DNA of 64,000 bases from Pectinatus haikarae. GTDB lineage: Bacteria > Bacillota > Negativicutes > Selenomonadales > Selenomonadaceae. Location of the stretch: contig NZ_WIQM01000016.1 in assembly GCF_015732185.1 (NCBI RefSeq), forward strand, positions 372,001-436,000, read 5' to 3'. The translations under genes were made by a program, and so were the position numbers. Positions 1 through 9,351 of this stretch are shown piece after piece. Under the pieces are notes generated by a model. The model did no database searches. It worked only from the letters and a program-made list of their open reading frames with translations, and was not told where the DNA came from. Position 1 is the stretch's first letter, and every line of letters begins with the position of its first letter.

Positions 1-543
1 GAACGGAGTATTTTCCCGTCGTGCCAGATTTATCAATTTATTGCATATTTGACAATAAGAACTCTTATTAAGCAGATTTGTCAACCCATCGCGCGAAGCC
101 AAATATTTCAATTTCTTATTCAATTCAGCGAGTTTATGTTCAGTATCTTTGTTTTCTGTAATATCCGTCAATACTACTAATTCTGCAAATGCATAACCCG
201 ATTCATTTCGCAGAGGTGTGACACTTACTTTATAAATTTTATCATTGATAACTAATTCGTGTGTCGGGACCGTTTTATTCTGATCAAAAAGTTTAAAGTC
301 ACGTTCTATATTTTGTGCGCCTTCCGGACTCATTTCAGAGACCTTACGCCCCGCCAGATCTTGGACCTTAGGATTATTAACAGCTACCAATGCCTGGCTG
401 TTTAATATATGGTCTCCTTTTCTATCTACCAGCACGACCGATACAGGAATAGCCGCAAATAACTGTTCGAGTGTGATAATTTCTCCGCCCACTTCAATTA
501 AGTTTTTTTTATTTTTATACTTATCCGCCCCCAGGCTCACCAT
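1..543 (-). CDS. PAS-GGDEF signalling protein, 3' part cut by window edge
   Basis: Reading right to left from an ATG at 543, the frame stays open to base 1 (181 codons). A PAS-like domain covers about residues 25-130, with stretches such as AAIPVSVVLVDRKGD and a following VVLTDITENK. A short helical linker leads into DGLTNLLNK, which is the usual start of a GGDEF diguanylate cyclase domain. The catalytic GGDEF motif itself lies outside the window, so activity cannot be judged. Upstream the frame is open to 621, and a TTG at 618 is an alternative start. The ATG has only a weak GGTGA-like ribosome site. The product is probably a soluble cyclic-di-GMP regulator. Confidence 0.75.
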   Translation of the reverse strand, partial: MVSLGADKYKNKKNLIEVGGEIITLEQLFAAIPVSVVLVDRKGDHILNSQALVAVNNPKVQDLAGRKVSEMSPEGAQNIERDFKLFDQNKTVPTHELVINDKIYKVSVTPLRNESGYAFAELVVLTDITENKDTEHKLAELNKKLKYLASRDGLTNLLNKSSYCQICNKLINLARRENTPF

Positions 544-853
544 CCAGTCACCAGCTTTCAATAATTTATTAGAAAACGTTATAAGACGATTATAATACTT
601 TCGAATGACTCTAAGCAATGGCTATTATAATGAAACTGTTATTCTTCACATCTTCGGTACTGCCTTGCAGAGTGAATCGCGCAAATACTCCAGAATAATA
701 AAACTAAGATTTTCTGTACCTTGAGCAAACAGATATTTAAATCTGAGCATAACAAAAAACTGTCGTTCTGTAACTCGACAGTTTTTTGTTATGCTCAGAT
801 TTAAATATCATTATTTGACTGAATAAACCGCAATTAATGCTTCACAAATTTGC
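544..853. other. intergenic region with long hairpin
   Basis: No gene is supported here. It holds the upstream region of the PAS-GGDEF gene (stops in frame at 622-627) and a very long inverted repeat at 732-809, annotated separately. The rest is AT-rich and unremarkable. Confidence 0.6.
732..809. terminator. 34-bp perfect inverted repeat, probable bidirectional terminator
   Basis: Bases 732-765 and 776-809 are perfect reverse complements of 34 bases around a 10-base loop. The inner part reads AAAAAACTGTCG, loop, CGACAGTTTTTT, which has the form of an intrinsic terminator in both directions. It lies 45 bases past the stop of the inositol dehydrogenase gene. The stem is far longer than termination needs. 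Confidence 0.8.
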
Positions 854-1888
854 TTAATCCAAGACCAATGAAAAGTCCTTTTTAATTTCTGCAATACTGA
901 CAGGTCTGTTTTTTTCGACCGATTTTTTTGCGGCAAGTCCTATAAGAACCGGCTGCAAACCATCATTTGCATTTACTGCCGTTGGTGTGTCATTACATAT
1001 TGCATCAACAAATGAATTTATTTCAGCAGCATATGCCAGCATATACCGTTCGAGGAAAAAATACATTGGCTTTTCACTTAATACACCATCCTGATTGCTT
1101 ATGACAGCTGAAGAATTGCTGTCATTACCGATGGAGATCGCACCTTTTGTACCAAACACTTCAGCCCGCTGATCATATCCATAGACAGCCTGACGGCAAT
1201 TATCAATCACTGCGGTGGCACCATTTGCCAGTTTCATCGTAATTACAGCTGTATCTATATCACCTGCTTTGCCGATTTCAGGATCAACTGTCACAGAGCC
1301 GACAGCAAATACTTCTTCCACTTCACTGCCAGATAAATAACGGACCATATCAAAATCATGTATCGTCATATCCAGAAAAATACCGCCCGATACTTTCACA
1401 TACTCTATAGGAGGAGCTTCCGGATCACGAGACGTTATTTTTATTATCTGCTGCTTACCGATCTTCCCTGCTTCTACTGCATCTTTTATTGCTCTAAAAT
1501 TATGATCGAAACGGCGATTAAATCCTACTTGATATTTCAATCCCGATTTTTCCACAGTATCCAATACTTTTCTTATTTTTTTCACATCATGGTCAATAGG
1601 CTTTTCACAAAATACGTGTTTTCCCGCATTTATCGCTTCAATAGATATGGGGGAATGCGTATCCGTTGATGAGCAGATAAGAACTGCATTTATTTCAGCA
1701 TCTGCCAATATCTTTTTATAATCTGTGTAAACATTTTCAATCCCCAATGATGCAGCCCATTTTTTACCATTATCATTTAAAAACGGGTCCGCAACAGCTT
1801 TTATTTTCGCGTTTTTTACAAATTTGGTAATACTTTCTCCATGAACTCGGCCAATACGTCCTATGCCAATAATACCAATATTTACCAT
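854..1888 (-). CDS. Gfo/Idh/MocA inositol 2-dehydrogenase paralogue
   Basis: A 344-residue NAD(P)-dependent dehydrogenase. The Rossmann motif GIIGIGRIGRVH is at residues 4-15, and CEKP at 94-97 contains the catalytic lysine. Asp173 and His177 in FLDMTIHDFDM complete the usual Lys-Asp-His set. The family oxidises cyclitols such as myo- or scyllo-inositol to the inosose. This copy belongs to a different branch from the IolG-type proteins at 9352 and 34108, so it may act on another inositol isomer. It lies 73 bases downstream of a PTS IIA gene on the same strand and is divergent from iolA. An AGGTG ribosome site precedes the ATG. Confidence 0.85.
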   Translation of the reverse strand: MVNIGIIGIGRIGRVHGESITKFVKNAKIKAVADPFLNDNGKKWAASLGIENVYTDYKKILADAEINAVLICSSTDTHSPISIEAINAGKHVFCEKPIDHDVKKIRKVLDTVEKSGLKYQVGFNRRFDHNFRAIKDAVEAGKIGKQQIIKITSRDPEAPPIEYVKVSGGIFLDMTIHDFDMVRYLSGSEVEEVFAVGSVTVDPEIGKAGDIDTAVITMKLANGATAVIDNCRQAVYGYDQRAEVFGTKGAISIGNDSNSSAVISNQDGVLSEKPMYFFLERYMLAYAAEINSFVDAICNDTPTAVNANDGLQPVLIGLAAKKSVEKNRPVSIAEIKKDFSLVLD

Positions 1889-1961
1889 TTATATCACCTG
1901 ATTAATAAATTTTAGAATCTTTTTCAGAAACAATTTTCAATATATCTCGCTGACAACTCTG

Positions 1962-2273
1962 TTACGTGCGCAGTTCACGATAGATATCGATCATTTGTTC
2001 TATCAGTTTTTTATTAAGTATAGCATTATTCACATACCCTTGTGCATGTATCAGCAGTACGGACAGTTCATTTTTAACTCCATTCGCTTCATCTTTAATA
2101 AGATTTGTCTGCAATTCATGCGCTTTGAGAAGTAACTCATCAGCTTCTCCCAAAATTTTTTCAGCAGCTCCAAAATCAGCTTTTTTTGCATCTTCCAGAG
2201 CTTTGAACTGTAAAGCTTGCGCATCACCTGCAGAAGCAATCATACTATATGCCATTTGTGTAATATTGGACAT
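1962..2273 (-). CDS. orphan PTS IIA protein, lactose/cellobiose family
   Basis: A 103-residue, all-helical protein that matches the LacF/CelC IIA family along its whole length. This family passes phosphate from HPr to a IIB partner. His76 in LLIHAQGY is the expected phosphorylated residue. The family's usual HAQDH core is changed to HAQGY, losing the Asp that binds a metal in the trimer and the second His. No IIB or IIC gene is seen in the window. An AAGGAGA ribosome site sits 12 bases before the ATG. It precedes the inositol dehydrogenase gene and could donate phosphate to a distant permease or act as a regulator. Confidence 0.85.
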   Translation of the reverse strand: MSNITQMAYSMIASAGDAQALQFKALEDAKKADFGAAEKILGEADELLLKAHELQTNLIKDEANGVKNELSVLLIHAQGYVNNAILNKKLIEQMIDIYRELRT

Positions 2274-2553
2274 AATTCAACTCATCTCCTTGATTAAATA
2301 TTTTATTTTTGGTTAAATAATGATTAACTATTGAATATAAAATAGCATTATATATAGTAATTGTCAATAAAAATAATAATATTTTGAAATAAAACAATTG
2401 ACTAAATAACGTTTATATAATAATATTATTATCATAAAATCATCATAATATTATTATAATATAACTATATAGATTTCATAGTACAGTCATTTATATGTAA
2501 TAATTATATACTTGTAGATGATTTTATTCATAAATTTACGGGAGGTCCTAAAA
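2274..2553. promoter_or_regulatory. divergent promoter region, PTS IIA / iolA
   Basis: A very AT-rich region between divergent genes. On the plus strand TTGACT at 2399-2404, a 17-base spacer and TAATAT make a plausible sigma-A promoter for iolA. On the minus strand a TTGACA-like box around 2369 could serve the PTS IIA gene. The operator-like block at 2431-2459 lies downstream of the iolA promoter. Confidence 0.5.
2431..2459 (+). promoter_or_regulatory. candidate iol operator upstream of iolA
   Basis: Contains ATCATAATATTAT preceded by ATCATAAAATC. The block matches the region before iolH (40585-40610) with few changes and shares its palindromic core with other sites in the window. It probably binds the DeoR-type regulator at 12966. 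This is inferred from recurrence only. Confidence 0.45.
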
Positions 2554-4068
2554 ATGTCAACACAAAGACTAAAATATTTTGTAGATGGTCAATTTAAAGA
2601 TTCCGTATCAACCAAAATAGTTGATGTTTACGATCCGAGCACAGGTAATGTACTAGCGCAAATGCCCTGCTGCACAGAAGATGAAGTAAACGAGGCAGTG
2701 TCTGCGGCAAAGAAAGCATTTATCTCCTGGTCGATGACAGCTCCATCGAAAAGAGCAGCCATCATGTTCAAAGTTAAACAATTACTTGACAGTCACTTGG
2801 ATGAGTTGACCATGCTGGTTGCCAAAGAAAATGGCAAATGCTGGTCGGAAGCAAAAGGGGATGTACTCAAAGCGATTGAGCCTACCGAATTAGCCTGCGG
2901 CATTCCTTCACTTCTTGCCAGTGAAGGGGAAGCATTATTCGACGCGTCCCGAGGTTATGATACTATTCGTTATCGCGAACCATTAGGTGTTTTTGCCGGT
3001 ATTGCTCCGTTCAATTTTCCTGCAATGATTCCAATGGGCTGGATGACACCAATGTGTGTTGCCTGCGGTAATACAATAGTATTAAAAGTTTCCAGCAACA
3101 CCCCGATGACTTCTTTAAGAATAGCCGAATTATACAAAGAAGCCGGCATTCCCGACGGCGTGGTAAATATAGTTCCCTGTACGCGCAATGAAGCCGAAAT
3201 GCTTCTTTCTCACCCTGACATAAAAGGAATTACTTTTGTCGGTACAACTGGAGTGGGACTTCATATTTACTCAGAAGCCGCAAAATCCGGCAAACGTGTT
3301 CAGGCGCTGTGTGAAGCAAAAAATCATGCTCTTGTCCTGGAAGACGCCCCTATTGAAAGAACGGCAGCAAGCATCATCAACGCAGCATACGGCTGTGCAG
3401 GCGAACGTTGTATGGCTCTGCCTGTGGTAGTAGTACAGTCAAGCATAGCTGACAAATTAGTCGAATCAATAGCAGAAAAAGCGAAAAAAATGAAAATCGG
3501 TCCCGCCTATGACAAAACCAGTAAGCTTGGACCTGTTATAGACGAAAAACACCGTCAGCATATTATTCAATGGATAGAAAAGGGTCTTGACGAAGGAGCA
3601 AAGATGGTCCTCGATGGACGAAATGTCACCGTACCGGGCTATGAAAAAGGATTTTATCTTGGCCCCACGGTCTTAGATCACGTAACGGATAAAATGACTG
3701 TCGGACAAAGAGAAATTTTTGGTCCTGTTCTGTGCATAAAACGGTGTAAAGATTTTGAAGAAGGCCTGGCAATAATGAATAATAATCCTTTTGCCAATGG
3801 TTCTGCCATTTTCACCCAGAATGGCCACTTCGCAAGAGAATTTGCCCGGCGCACAGACGGCGGCATGGTTGGAATAAATGTCGGTATCCCTGTGCCGGTC
3901 GGGATGTTCCCCTTCAACGGACATAAACAGTCCTTCTTTGGTGATCTTCACTGTCTGGGCCGTGACGGAGTCAGATTCTATACAGAAAGCAAAGTTGTAA
4001 CTTCCCGCTGGTTTGACGAAGAAGCAAAAAAGGAAAAAGAAGTTTCCACATGGGACGGAACTATCTGA
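2554..4068 (+). CDS. iolA: methylmalonate/malonate-semialdehyde dehydrogenase
   Basis: A 504-residue CoA-acylating aldehyde dehydrogenase. In inositol breakdown it converts malonate semialdehyde to acetyl-CoA and CO2 with NAD+. Asn154 (PFNFP), Glu254 (EAKNH) and nucleophile Cys286 (GERCMA) are all in place. An in-frame TTG 36 bases upstream exists, but GGGAGGT lies just before the ATG at 2554 and fixes the start there. The gene stands alone, with a hairpin terminator at 4113-4160, and is not in an operon with the other iol genes as it is in Bacillus. A candidate operator precedes it. Confidence 0.95.
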   Translation: MSTQRLKYFVDGQFKDSVSTKIVDVYDPSTGNVLAQMPCCTEDEVNEAVSAAKKAFISWSMTAPSKRAAIMFKVKQLLDSHLDELTMLVAKENGKCWSEAKGDVLKAIEPTELACGIPSLLASEGEALFDASRGYDTIRYREPLGVFAGIAPFNFPAMIPMGWMTPMCVACGNTIVLKVSSNTPMTSLRIAELYKEAGIPDGVVNIVPCTRNEAEMLLSHPDIKGITFVGTTGVGLHIYSEAAKSGKRVQALCEAKNHALVLEDAPIERTAASIINAAYGCAGERCMALPVVVVQSSIADKLVESIAEKAKKMKIGPAYDKTSKLGPVIDEKHRQHIIQWIEKGLDEGAKMVLDGRNVTVPGYEKGFYLGPTVLDHVTDKMTVGQREIFGPVLCIKRCKDFEEGLAIMNNNPFANGSAIFTQNGHFAREFARRTDGGMVGINVGIPVPVGMFPFNGHKQSFFGDLHCLGRDGVRFYTESKVVTSRWFDEEAKKEKEVSTWDGTI

Positions 4069-4112
4069 GCAGTCTGCTTATCATTAAATAAATTTTTCAA
4101 TTTGATATTGCT

Positions 4113-4160
4113 GAAAAATTACGTTCGATGAAATTTTGATTTTATTGAACGTAATTTTTC
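4113..4160 (+). terminator. iolA terminator
   Basis: GAAAAATTACGTTC at 4113-4126 pairs perfectly with GAACGTAATTTTTC at 4147-4160 across a 20-base loop. T-rich DNA closes the stem. Confidence 0.7.
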
Positions 4161-4213
4161 TGTAATATAGAACTCAATAAAATATTAATATTTATACATA
4201 GAAGGTGTTTTAT

Positions 4214-5308
4214 TTGAAGGCAGTCATTTATGAAGGCAATGGCACTATGAAAGAAAAAAACGTTGACTTGCCAATATTGGAAAACAACGAACTGTTGTTG
4301 AAAGTACAGGCCTGCGGTATTTGCAGCAGCGACCTGAGAACTCTTTTATATGGAAGTCGTTCCGTCGTACCGCCTGTAGTGCTGGGGCATGAGATTGCCG
4401 GTGAAATAGTTGATAAAACCTTACGGGGAACAGAATATAATCTGGGCCAAAGAGTAATCGTATCTCCTGCAATAGGATGCGGACGATGTATATTTTGCAG
4501 AACAGGTCAACAGAACCATTGCAATGACGTCAGGAAAATAGCCAGTCATTATAATGGAGGATTTGCGGAATATATAAAAATACCCGCTCAAGCGATATAC
4601 GGAGGCAACATAAATATCATACCAAAAAATATTGATTATCTTGAAGCCTCTTTATCAGAACCTTTGGCCTGTGTGATAAACGGTCAGGAAAATCTGAATA
4701 TCGGTCCCGACGACACGGTTGCCGTGATTGGCGCAGGCCCTATCGGTCTTTTGCACGCAGAAACTGCCAGACTAAGCGGTGCAAAAAAAATTCTGCTTAT
4801 CAACAGGAGCTCGAAACGCTTAAAACTAGCAGAATCATTTCATTATGATGCCTATATTGATCTATCAGCCGAAGATGGAATAAAAGCAGTAAATGATATG
4901 ACTGATGGAAAAGGCGCGAATGTCGTCATTGTAACAGTAAGTTCAGCACAAGCAGTGGAAATGGGAGTAAATATGGCATCGCACATGGGGAGAGTATGCC
5001 TGTTCAGCGGTTTTCCTTACGATAAATCAAAAAACAAACTGGATCTTAATATTGTTCATTATCGTCAGATAACTCTGTACGGAGTATTTTCCTCTGCACC
5101 CAGACATAATGAAGCGGCACTGAATTTGATCACAGACGGAAAAATTAATATCAAAAAAATTATTACGCACATTGTCTCCCTCAGCAAAATAGACAGTGGT
5201 TTTGATATTGTCCGGGCACACGACGGACTAAAAGTTATTGTTGTGCCGGATATGGAGGATTTACAGGAAGATATAAAGAATTATTCCAGTGCAAAGATTA
5301 TTGTCTGA
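4214..5308 (+). CDS. zinc-dependent medium-chain alcohol/polyol dehydrogenase
   Basis: A 364-residue protein of the zinc MDR family that includes sorbitol and threonine dehydrogenases. Catalytic zinc ligands are Cys37 and His59-Glu60. Four structural-zinc cysteines fall at 89, 92, 95 and 103. An NAD-binding VIGAGPIG motif follows mid-protein. TTG at 4214 is chosen because GAAGGTG at 4201-4207 is well spaced for it; a GTG at 4205 lies inside that site. The substrate cannot be told from sequence. Its position between iolA and the binding protein suggests a cyclitol or polyol. Confidence 0.85.
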   Translation: MKAVIYEGNGTMKEKNVDLPILENNELLLKVQACGICSSDLRTLLYGSRSVVPPVVLGHEIAGEIVDKTLRGTEYNLGQRVIVSPAIGCGRCIFCRTGQQNHCNDVRKIASHYNGGFAEYIKIPAQAIYGGNINIIPKNIDYLEASLSEPLACVINGQENLNIGPDDTVAVIGAGPIGLLHAETARLSGAKKILLINRSSKRLKLAESFHYDAYIDLSAEDGIKAVNDMTDGKGANVVIVTVSSAQAVEMGVNMASHMGRVCLFSGFPYDKSKNKLDLNIVHYRQITLYGVFSSAPRHNEAALNLITDGKINIKKIITHIVSLSKIDSGFDIVRAHDGLKVIVVPDMEDLQEDIKNYSSAKIIV

Positions 5309-5421
5309 TTCTATCTATGATCTTAGTCAGATAATATATTAAAAATACTAATTATTTTCAATATACTAATAATTATTTGCAGTATTATTATTGTAAATGA
5401 TTATACAAACAGAAGGGATTG

Positions 5422-6378
5422 ATGAATGTGCGGAAAAGGAACTCTGTTATTATTTTTGGTGTTTTGATTTTGGCAATCGCTATTGCAGGTTTTATATTTG
5501 GAAAATTTCAATACGGCGGCTCTACAGCAAACGGAAAATTTATCGTCGCTTATCTGAATTCATCTGATTCGGATAATTTTCTGGCTACCATCAAAGCAGG
5601 TTTTAATGAATCAGCCAAAAAAGATACAGGAATAGAGGTTAAATTTGCCGACGGAAAATCAGATGTAAATCTGCAGATAGATCAAATGAATCAATTCATA
5701 GCTGAAAAGGTAAACGTAATCTGCATTAATGCCGTCGATCTGGAAGCTGTTGTCCCTGTTATAGAAAAAGCCAACGCGGCAGGAATACCGGTCATAGCAG
5801 TTAACAGAGCACCCAAAGGAGGCAATTACATACTTGCGGCTTCAAAAAACTATGAAGCCGGCGTGCTGCAAGGACAGTATATGATCAAAGCTTTGCCTCC
5901 CAACGCCAAAATCTTATACTTAGAGGGGACACGCTCGCAGGAAAGCGCTCAGCAAAGATGGACCGGTTTCTCCGATGCATGTTTAAAGCAGAGGCCGGAT
6001 ATACAAGTTTTAAGTAATCTTGACGGCAATTATGACAAGGCCGAAGGTATGAAAATAATGTCAGTATGGCTGCAGATATTTCCTCATTTTGATGCTGTTG
6101 TCTCAGGCAATGATCAAATGGCACTGGGTGCCATAAAAGCTATGCAGGCTGCAGGACGCCAGGGTGTAGCTGTTTCCGGTGTTGATGGTACAAGTGAAGC
6201 CTTAAAAGCCATTTCAGAAGGACTTATGGCCCAGTCAGTAAAACAGGATGGTGTAAAGCAAGCACAGGAAAGTTTTAAACTGGTAGAGATGATAAAGGAA
6301 GGAAAGACTCCTCCAAAAGAAAATATGATTCCCTTTACTTCAATTACGAAAGAAAATCTTAATGAGTTCTTAAAGTGA
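5422..6378 (+). CDS. membrane-anchored sugar-binding protein (type I periplasmic fold)
   Basis: A 318-residue protein related to ribose- and inositol-binding proteins of ABC importers. A basic start and a hydrophobic segment at about residues 8-27 form a signal or anchor. There is no lipobox cysteine and no clear cleavage site, so it may stay tethered to the inner membrane. The two-lobed fold shows in motifs such as [31 protein letters not shown] and [17 protein letters not shown]. No ABC permease or ATPase gene is near. The next gene, 13 bases on, is a chemoreceptor, so this is likely a sensing protein. AGAAGGG precedes the ATG. Confidence 0.8.
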   Translation: MNVRKRNSVIIFGVLILAIAIAGFIFGKFQYGGSTANGKFIVAYLNSSDSDNFLATIKAGFNESAKKDTGIEVKFADGKSDVNLQIDQMNQFIAEKVNVICINAVDLEAVVPVIEKANAAGIPVIAVNRAPKGGNYILAASKNYEAGVLQGQYMIKALPPNAKILYLEGTRSQESAQQRWTGFSDACLKQRPDIQVLSNLDGNYDKAEGMKIMSVWLQIFPHFDAVVSGNDQMALGAIKAMQAAGRQGVAVSGVDGTSEALKAISEGLMAQSVKQDGVKQAQESFKLVEMIKEGKTPPKENMIPFTSITKENLNEFLK

Positions 6379-6391
6379 GGAGGTTTTAAAC

Positions 6392-8101
6392 ATGCTGCAA
6401 AATCAAAAAGTAAAAAATAAAATTTTGGGACTGGCATTTATTATGATCCTGATATTATGTATGATCGGCGGTGCAGGATATTTTTTCATATTGCAATCAA
6501 AAAACACTATAGATGATCTTTATAATTATAATTTGATGTCCACGCAATATCTTAACGATGCGGGCAATCAGATGCGCACAATCGAAGTTGATGTTTCCTA
6601 TATATTGCTCCAAGGTAAAAACAGTCTTGATCCCAAAGTTCTTCAGGAGGATATCCTGCAGAAATCTGCCATATTAAAAAACGATATAGACAAACTTAAA
6701 CAAGTCGACAGAAGTGATAAGGCACAAAAAATATTGGAAAAAGCTGACGCGGATATCAATGATTTCATCGCAAAAGTAAAAACTATTGATCAATTGAAGG
6801 ACACACCGGAAGATAAGGTAAAATTATTTGAAAATGTATCGGCAATAAGAGCCTTAACCGATGATTTTTCATACTTGAATCCTGACAATGTAATGCAGGG
6901 AAAAACCCTATTTGATGCCAATAATACAGCTTATCAGACCTCTATCAAGATCTTTTTCGCTATTTTACTGCTGGGAATTTTTATAAGTGTGATACTGTCC
7001 GTTATAATTTCTAAAAATATTTCTAAACCGCTGCATACTGCAGTGATGCACTTGAATCACGTCGCTGACAAAGATTTTGGCAATGATATCCCCAATGATC
7101 TACTTTACCGAAAAGACGAGATCGGTGACATGATGCAGTCCCTGAATAATATGAAAACAACGCTCAGAAATATTTTACAGAATTTCCAGACCGAATCTCA
7201 GAAAAATGCCCAAATGGCATTGGAAATTAAGGAATCAATAAAAAATCTAAATGACAATACTCAAGATATCTCGGCAGTAACCGAACAAATGTCGGCAAGT
7301 ATGCAGCAAACAGCAGCCTCGACTACTGAAATCAAAAATATGAGTGAACGGTTGAAAACAAGGATGACTGATACTGCAGAAGAAGCAGAAAAGAGTGAAA
7401 AATACGCACAGGAAATCAATGAAAGAGCAGGTACACTAAAAGAATCTGCCGAGGTTTCAATAAAAAATTCCAATGAAATATACGCTAGAACAAAAATGGA
7501 ATTGGAAAACGCAATTGAAGATTCCAAAGTGGTCGGGCAGATAAATACGCTGACAGAGGATATACTGTCAATAGCCTCTCAAACAAATCTTTTGGCACTC
7601 AATGCTGCAATAGAAGCAGCGCGGGCCGGTCAGTCTGGCAGGGGATTTGCGGTTGTCGCTGATGAAGTCAGAAAACTTGCCGGACAGTCGAAGGACACCG
7701 CTGACAAAATTCAAAACATAGCCGTGCAGGTCAATGATTCGGTGGCAAATTTATCACAGAGTTCCTTTGATATACTAAAATTTATAGACGGTGCTGTAAA
7801 CAATGATTATAAAGCACTGAATGTCACAGCGGAAAAATATAAAAAAGACGCTCAATATATAAATAATTTTTCGGCACAGAGCAATGCATCAGCTCAGCAG
7901 CTTATAAAAGAAATAGAATCTATGTCTGTCTCCATGGAAGAAATTGCCAAGGCCACACAGGAAAGCGCCACAGGTAATTCCTCCATAGCTGAAAAAGTTA
8001 CGGATGCAGCCCAGAGCTGTGAGGATATATTAGGCAGGGTAGATCAAACGCACAAAGGTGCGAAAATATTGCTTGAAGAAATATCAGAATTTAAACTATA
8101 A
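6392..8101 (+). CDS. methyl-accepting chemotaxis protein
   Basis: A 569-residue chemoreceptor. TM1 is at about 11-34, a helical periplasmic sensor of about 150 residues follows, TM2 is at 186-207, then a HAMP domain to about 260 and a long coiled-coil signalling domain. The conserved hairpin tip at about 388-430 includes [15 protein letters not shown] and [13 protein letters not shown], which contact CheA and CheW. No C-terminal methyltransferase-binding pentapeptide is seen. GGAGG lies just before the ATG, 13 bases after the binding-protein gene. Both genes are likely co-transcribed and the pair probably senses a cyclitol or sugar. Confidence 0.9.
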   Translation: MLQNQKVKNKILGLAFIMILILCMIGGAGYFFILQSKNTIDDLYNYNLMSTQYLNDAGNQMRTIEVDVSYILLQGKNSLDPKVLQEDILQKSAILKNDIDKLKQVDRSDKAQKILEKADADINDFIAKVKTIDQLKDTPEDKVKLFENVSAIRALTDDFSYLNPDNVMQGKTLFDANNTAYQTSIKIFFAILLLGIFISVILSVIISKNISKPLHTAVMHLNHVADKDFGNDIPNDLLYRKDEIGDMMQSLNNMKTTLRNILQNFQTESQKNAQMALEIKESIKNLNDNTQDISAVTEQMSASMQQTAASTTEIKNMSERLKTRMTDTAEEAEKSEKYAQEINERAGTLKESAEVSIKNSNEIYARTKMELENAIEDSKVVGQINTLTEDILSIASQTNLLALNAAIEAARAGQSGRGFAVVADEVRKLAGQSKDTADKIQNIAVQVNDSVANLSQSSFDILKFIDGAVNNDYKALNVTAEKYKKDAQYINNFSAQSNASAQQLIKEIESMSVSMEEIAKATQESATGNSSIAEKVTDAAQSCEDILGRVDQTHKGAKILLEEISEFKL

Positions 8102-8200
8102 TGTCAGTGCTGACAAAGCTTGATGATACTGCCGATTTTATATCAAAAAATTATTATCAAGAAATTAAATAAATTTATTAAAATATATTGGTGAACGGCA

Positions 8201-9028
8201 ATGAAAAAAAACTTTCCTTTTAATGAAGATCATATTGAATTGAAAAATTCTTTTTATGTAGATGAAAATTACAGCGAAAAGCATGTCCATATGATTCACT
8301 CTCATGAGAATGCACTTGAGCTGCTTTATATTTACAGCGGAGAGGGAAGATATTTTGTCAGAGACAGAGAATATGCCGTGCATTCCGGAGACCTCATGAT
8401 ATGCAATGCAGGTGTATTACACGGAGAATCACCGTTACAGAAACATACCATGCAAACATACTGCTGTGCTTTTTCCGGACTGGAGACAGAATCTGACAAA
8501 AAATTGCTGGCTTATGAAGAAAAACCTCTTTTTTCTCTGCCCGCAGAAAAGGCGGAATGTTTCAATGCTTTAATGCCGATAATCTATAATGTTTTTTCCG
8601 GATCGAAGGTAACGGCGCACCATCTGTCGATGGGGCTACTGTCTATGGCCTGTGAGGAGATCTTAACAAGAATGACAGCCAGAACAGCATTATATGAGCA
8701 AAAAAACGAAAATCTCGTTCGAAAAATAACAGCTTATATTGATAAAAATTACAAAGAAAGTATATCACTTGAAAAAATCAGCAGAGATCTTTACATTAGT
8801 CCTTCAAGATTATCTCACGTGTTTAAGGAAGAGACAGGCCTGTCACCGATTCAGTATGCTATTCACAGACGGATCGGTGAAGCGCAGAGCCTGCTTGTGG
8901 AAACTGATGAACCCATATGCTTTATTGAGGAATCGCTGGGCTTTTGCAGCAGTGTCCATTTCAGCATGATGTTCAAAAAACACGTGGGTATTTCGCCTAA
9001 AGCGTACAGGCAGCATTTTTGTAAATAA
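8201..9028 (+). CDS. AraC-family regulator with cupin sensor domain
   Basis: A 275-residue protein. The N-terminal half is an AraC-type cupin, with an HSHENALELLYIYSGEG region at about 31-48 and GDLMICNAGVLHGE following. The C-terminal 100 residues carry two helix-turn-helix units (ISPSRLSHVFKEETGLSPIQY, then FSMMFKKHVGISPKAYR). It follows the chemoreceptor by 100 bases and precedes an iolG paralogue, so it may control either. It is more diverged than the three related regulators at 24042, 27832 and 35415. Confidence 0.88.
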   Translation: MKKNFPFNEDHIELKNSFYVDENYSEKHVHMIHSHENALELLYIYSGEGRYFVRDREYAVHSGDLMICNAGVLHGESPLQKHTMQTYCCAFSGLETESDKKLLAYEEKPLFSLPAEKAECFNALMPIIYNVFSGSKVTAHHLSMGLLSMACEEILTRMTARTALYEQKNENLVRKITAYIDKNYKESISLEKISRDLYISPSRLSHVFKEETGLSPIQYAIHRRIGEAQSLLVETDEPICFIEESLGFCSSVHFSMMFKKHVGISPKAYRQHFCK

Positions 9029-9053
9029 ATTTTCATTTCAAAGCATCACTCGA

Positions 9054-9090
9054 AATGCCGGAACAAGAAAATTTTGTTCCGGCATTATTT
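9054..9090 (+). terminator. terminator after AraC gene
   Basis: AATGCCGGAACAA (9054-9066) and TTGTTCCGGCATT (9074-9086) form a perfect 13-bp stem followed by ATTTATT. Confidence 0.75.
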
Positions 9091-9259
9091 ATTGGTGAAA
9101 ATCAGATTATTTTGTCATATAGAAAAGCTCTCAGATAAATATACTTTGCAATATTTTATAATAACCTATAAAAAAAATTTTCGATCCATTGATTGGCAGC
9201 ATTCATAACAGCAGGATATTGATAACATATAAGACCGATATTTGCTATACTTTAAATAA

Positions 9260-9284
9260 AGTTAATGAATAATTTAAATTAACT
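9260..9284 (+). promoter_or_regulatory. small inverted repeat upstream of iolG paralogue
   Basis: AGTTAAT and ATTAACT, 7 bases each with an 11-base gap, lie 68-92 bases before the start codon. It could be an operator, but the AT-rich setting makes chance possible. Confidence 0.3.
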
Positions 9285-9351
9285 AAATATTTTGTTGCAA
9301 GCAAGATTACTTAATTTTGTGTTTAAAATTAATGTTTTAGGAGGATGCTTC

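Noticed and set aside
3673-3951. 92-codon frame antisense to iolA
   Set aside because: Inside the dehydrogenase C-terminal region, no ribosome site.
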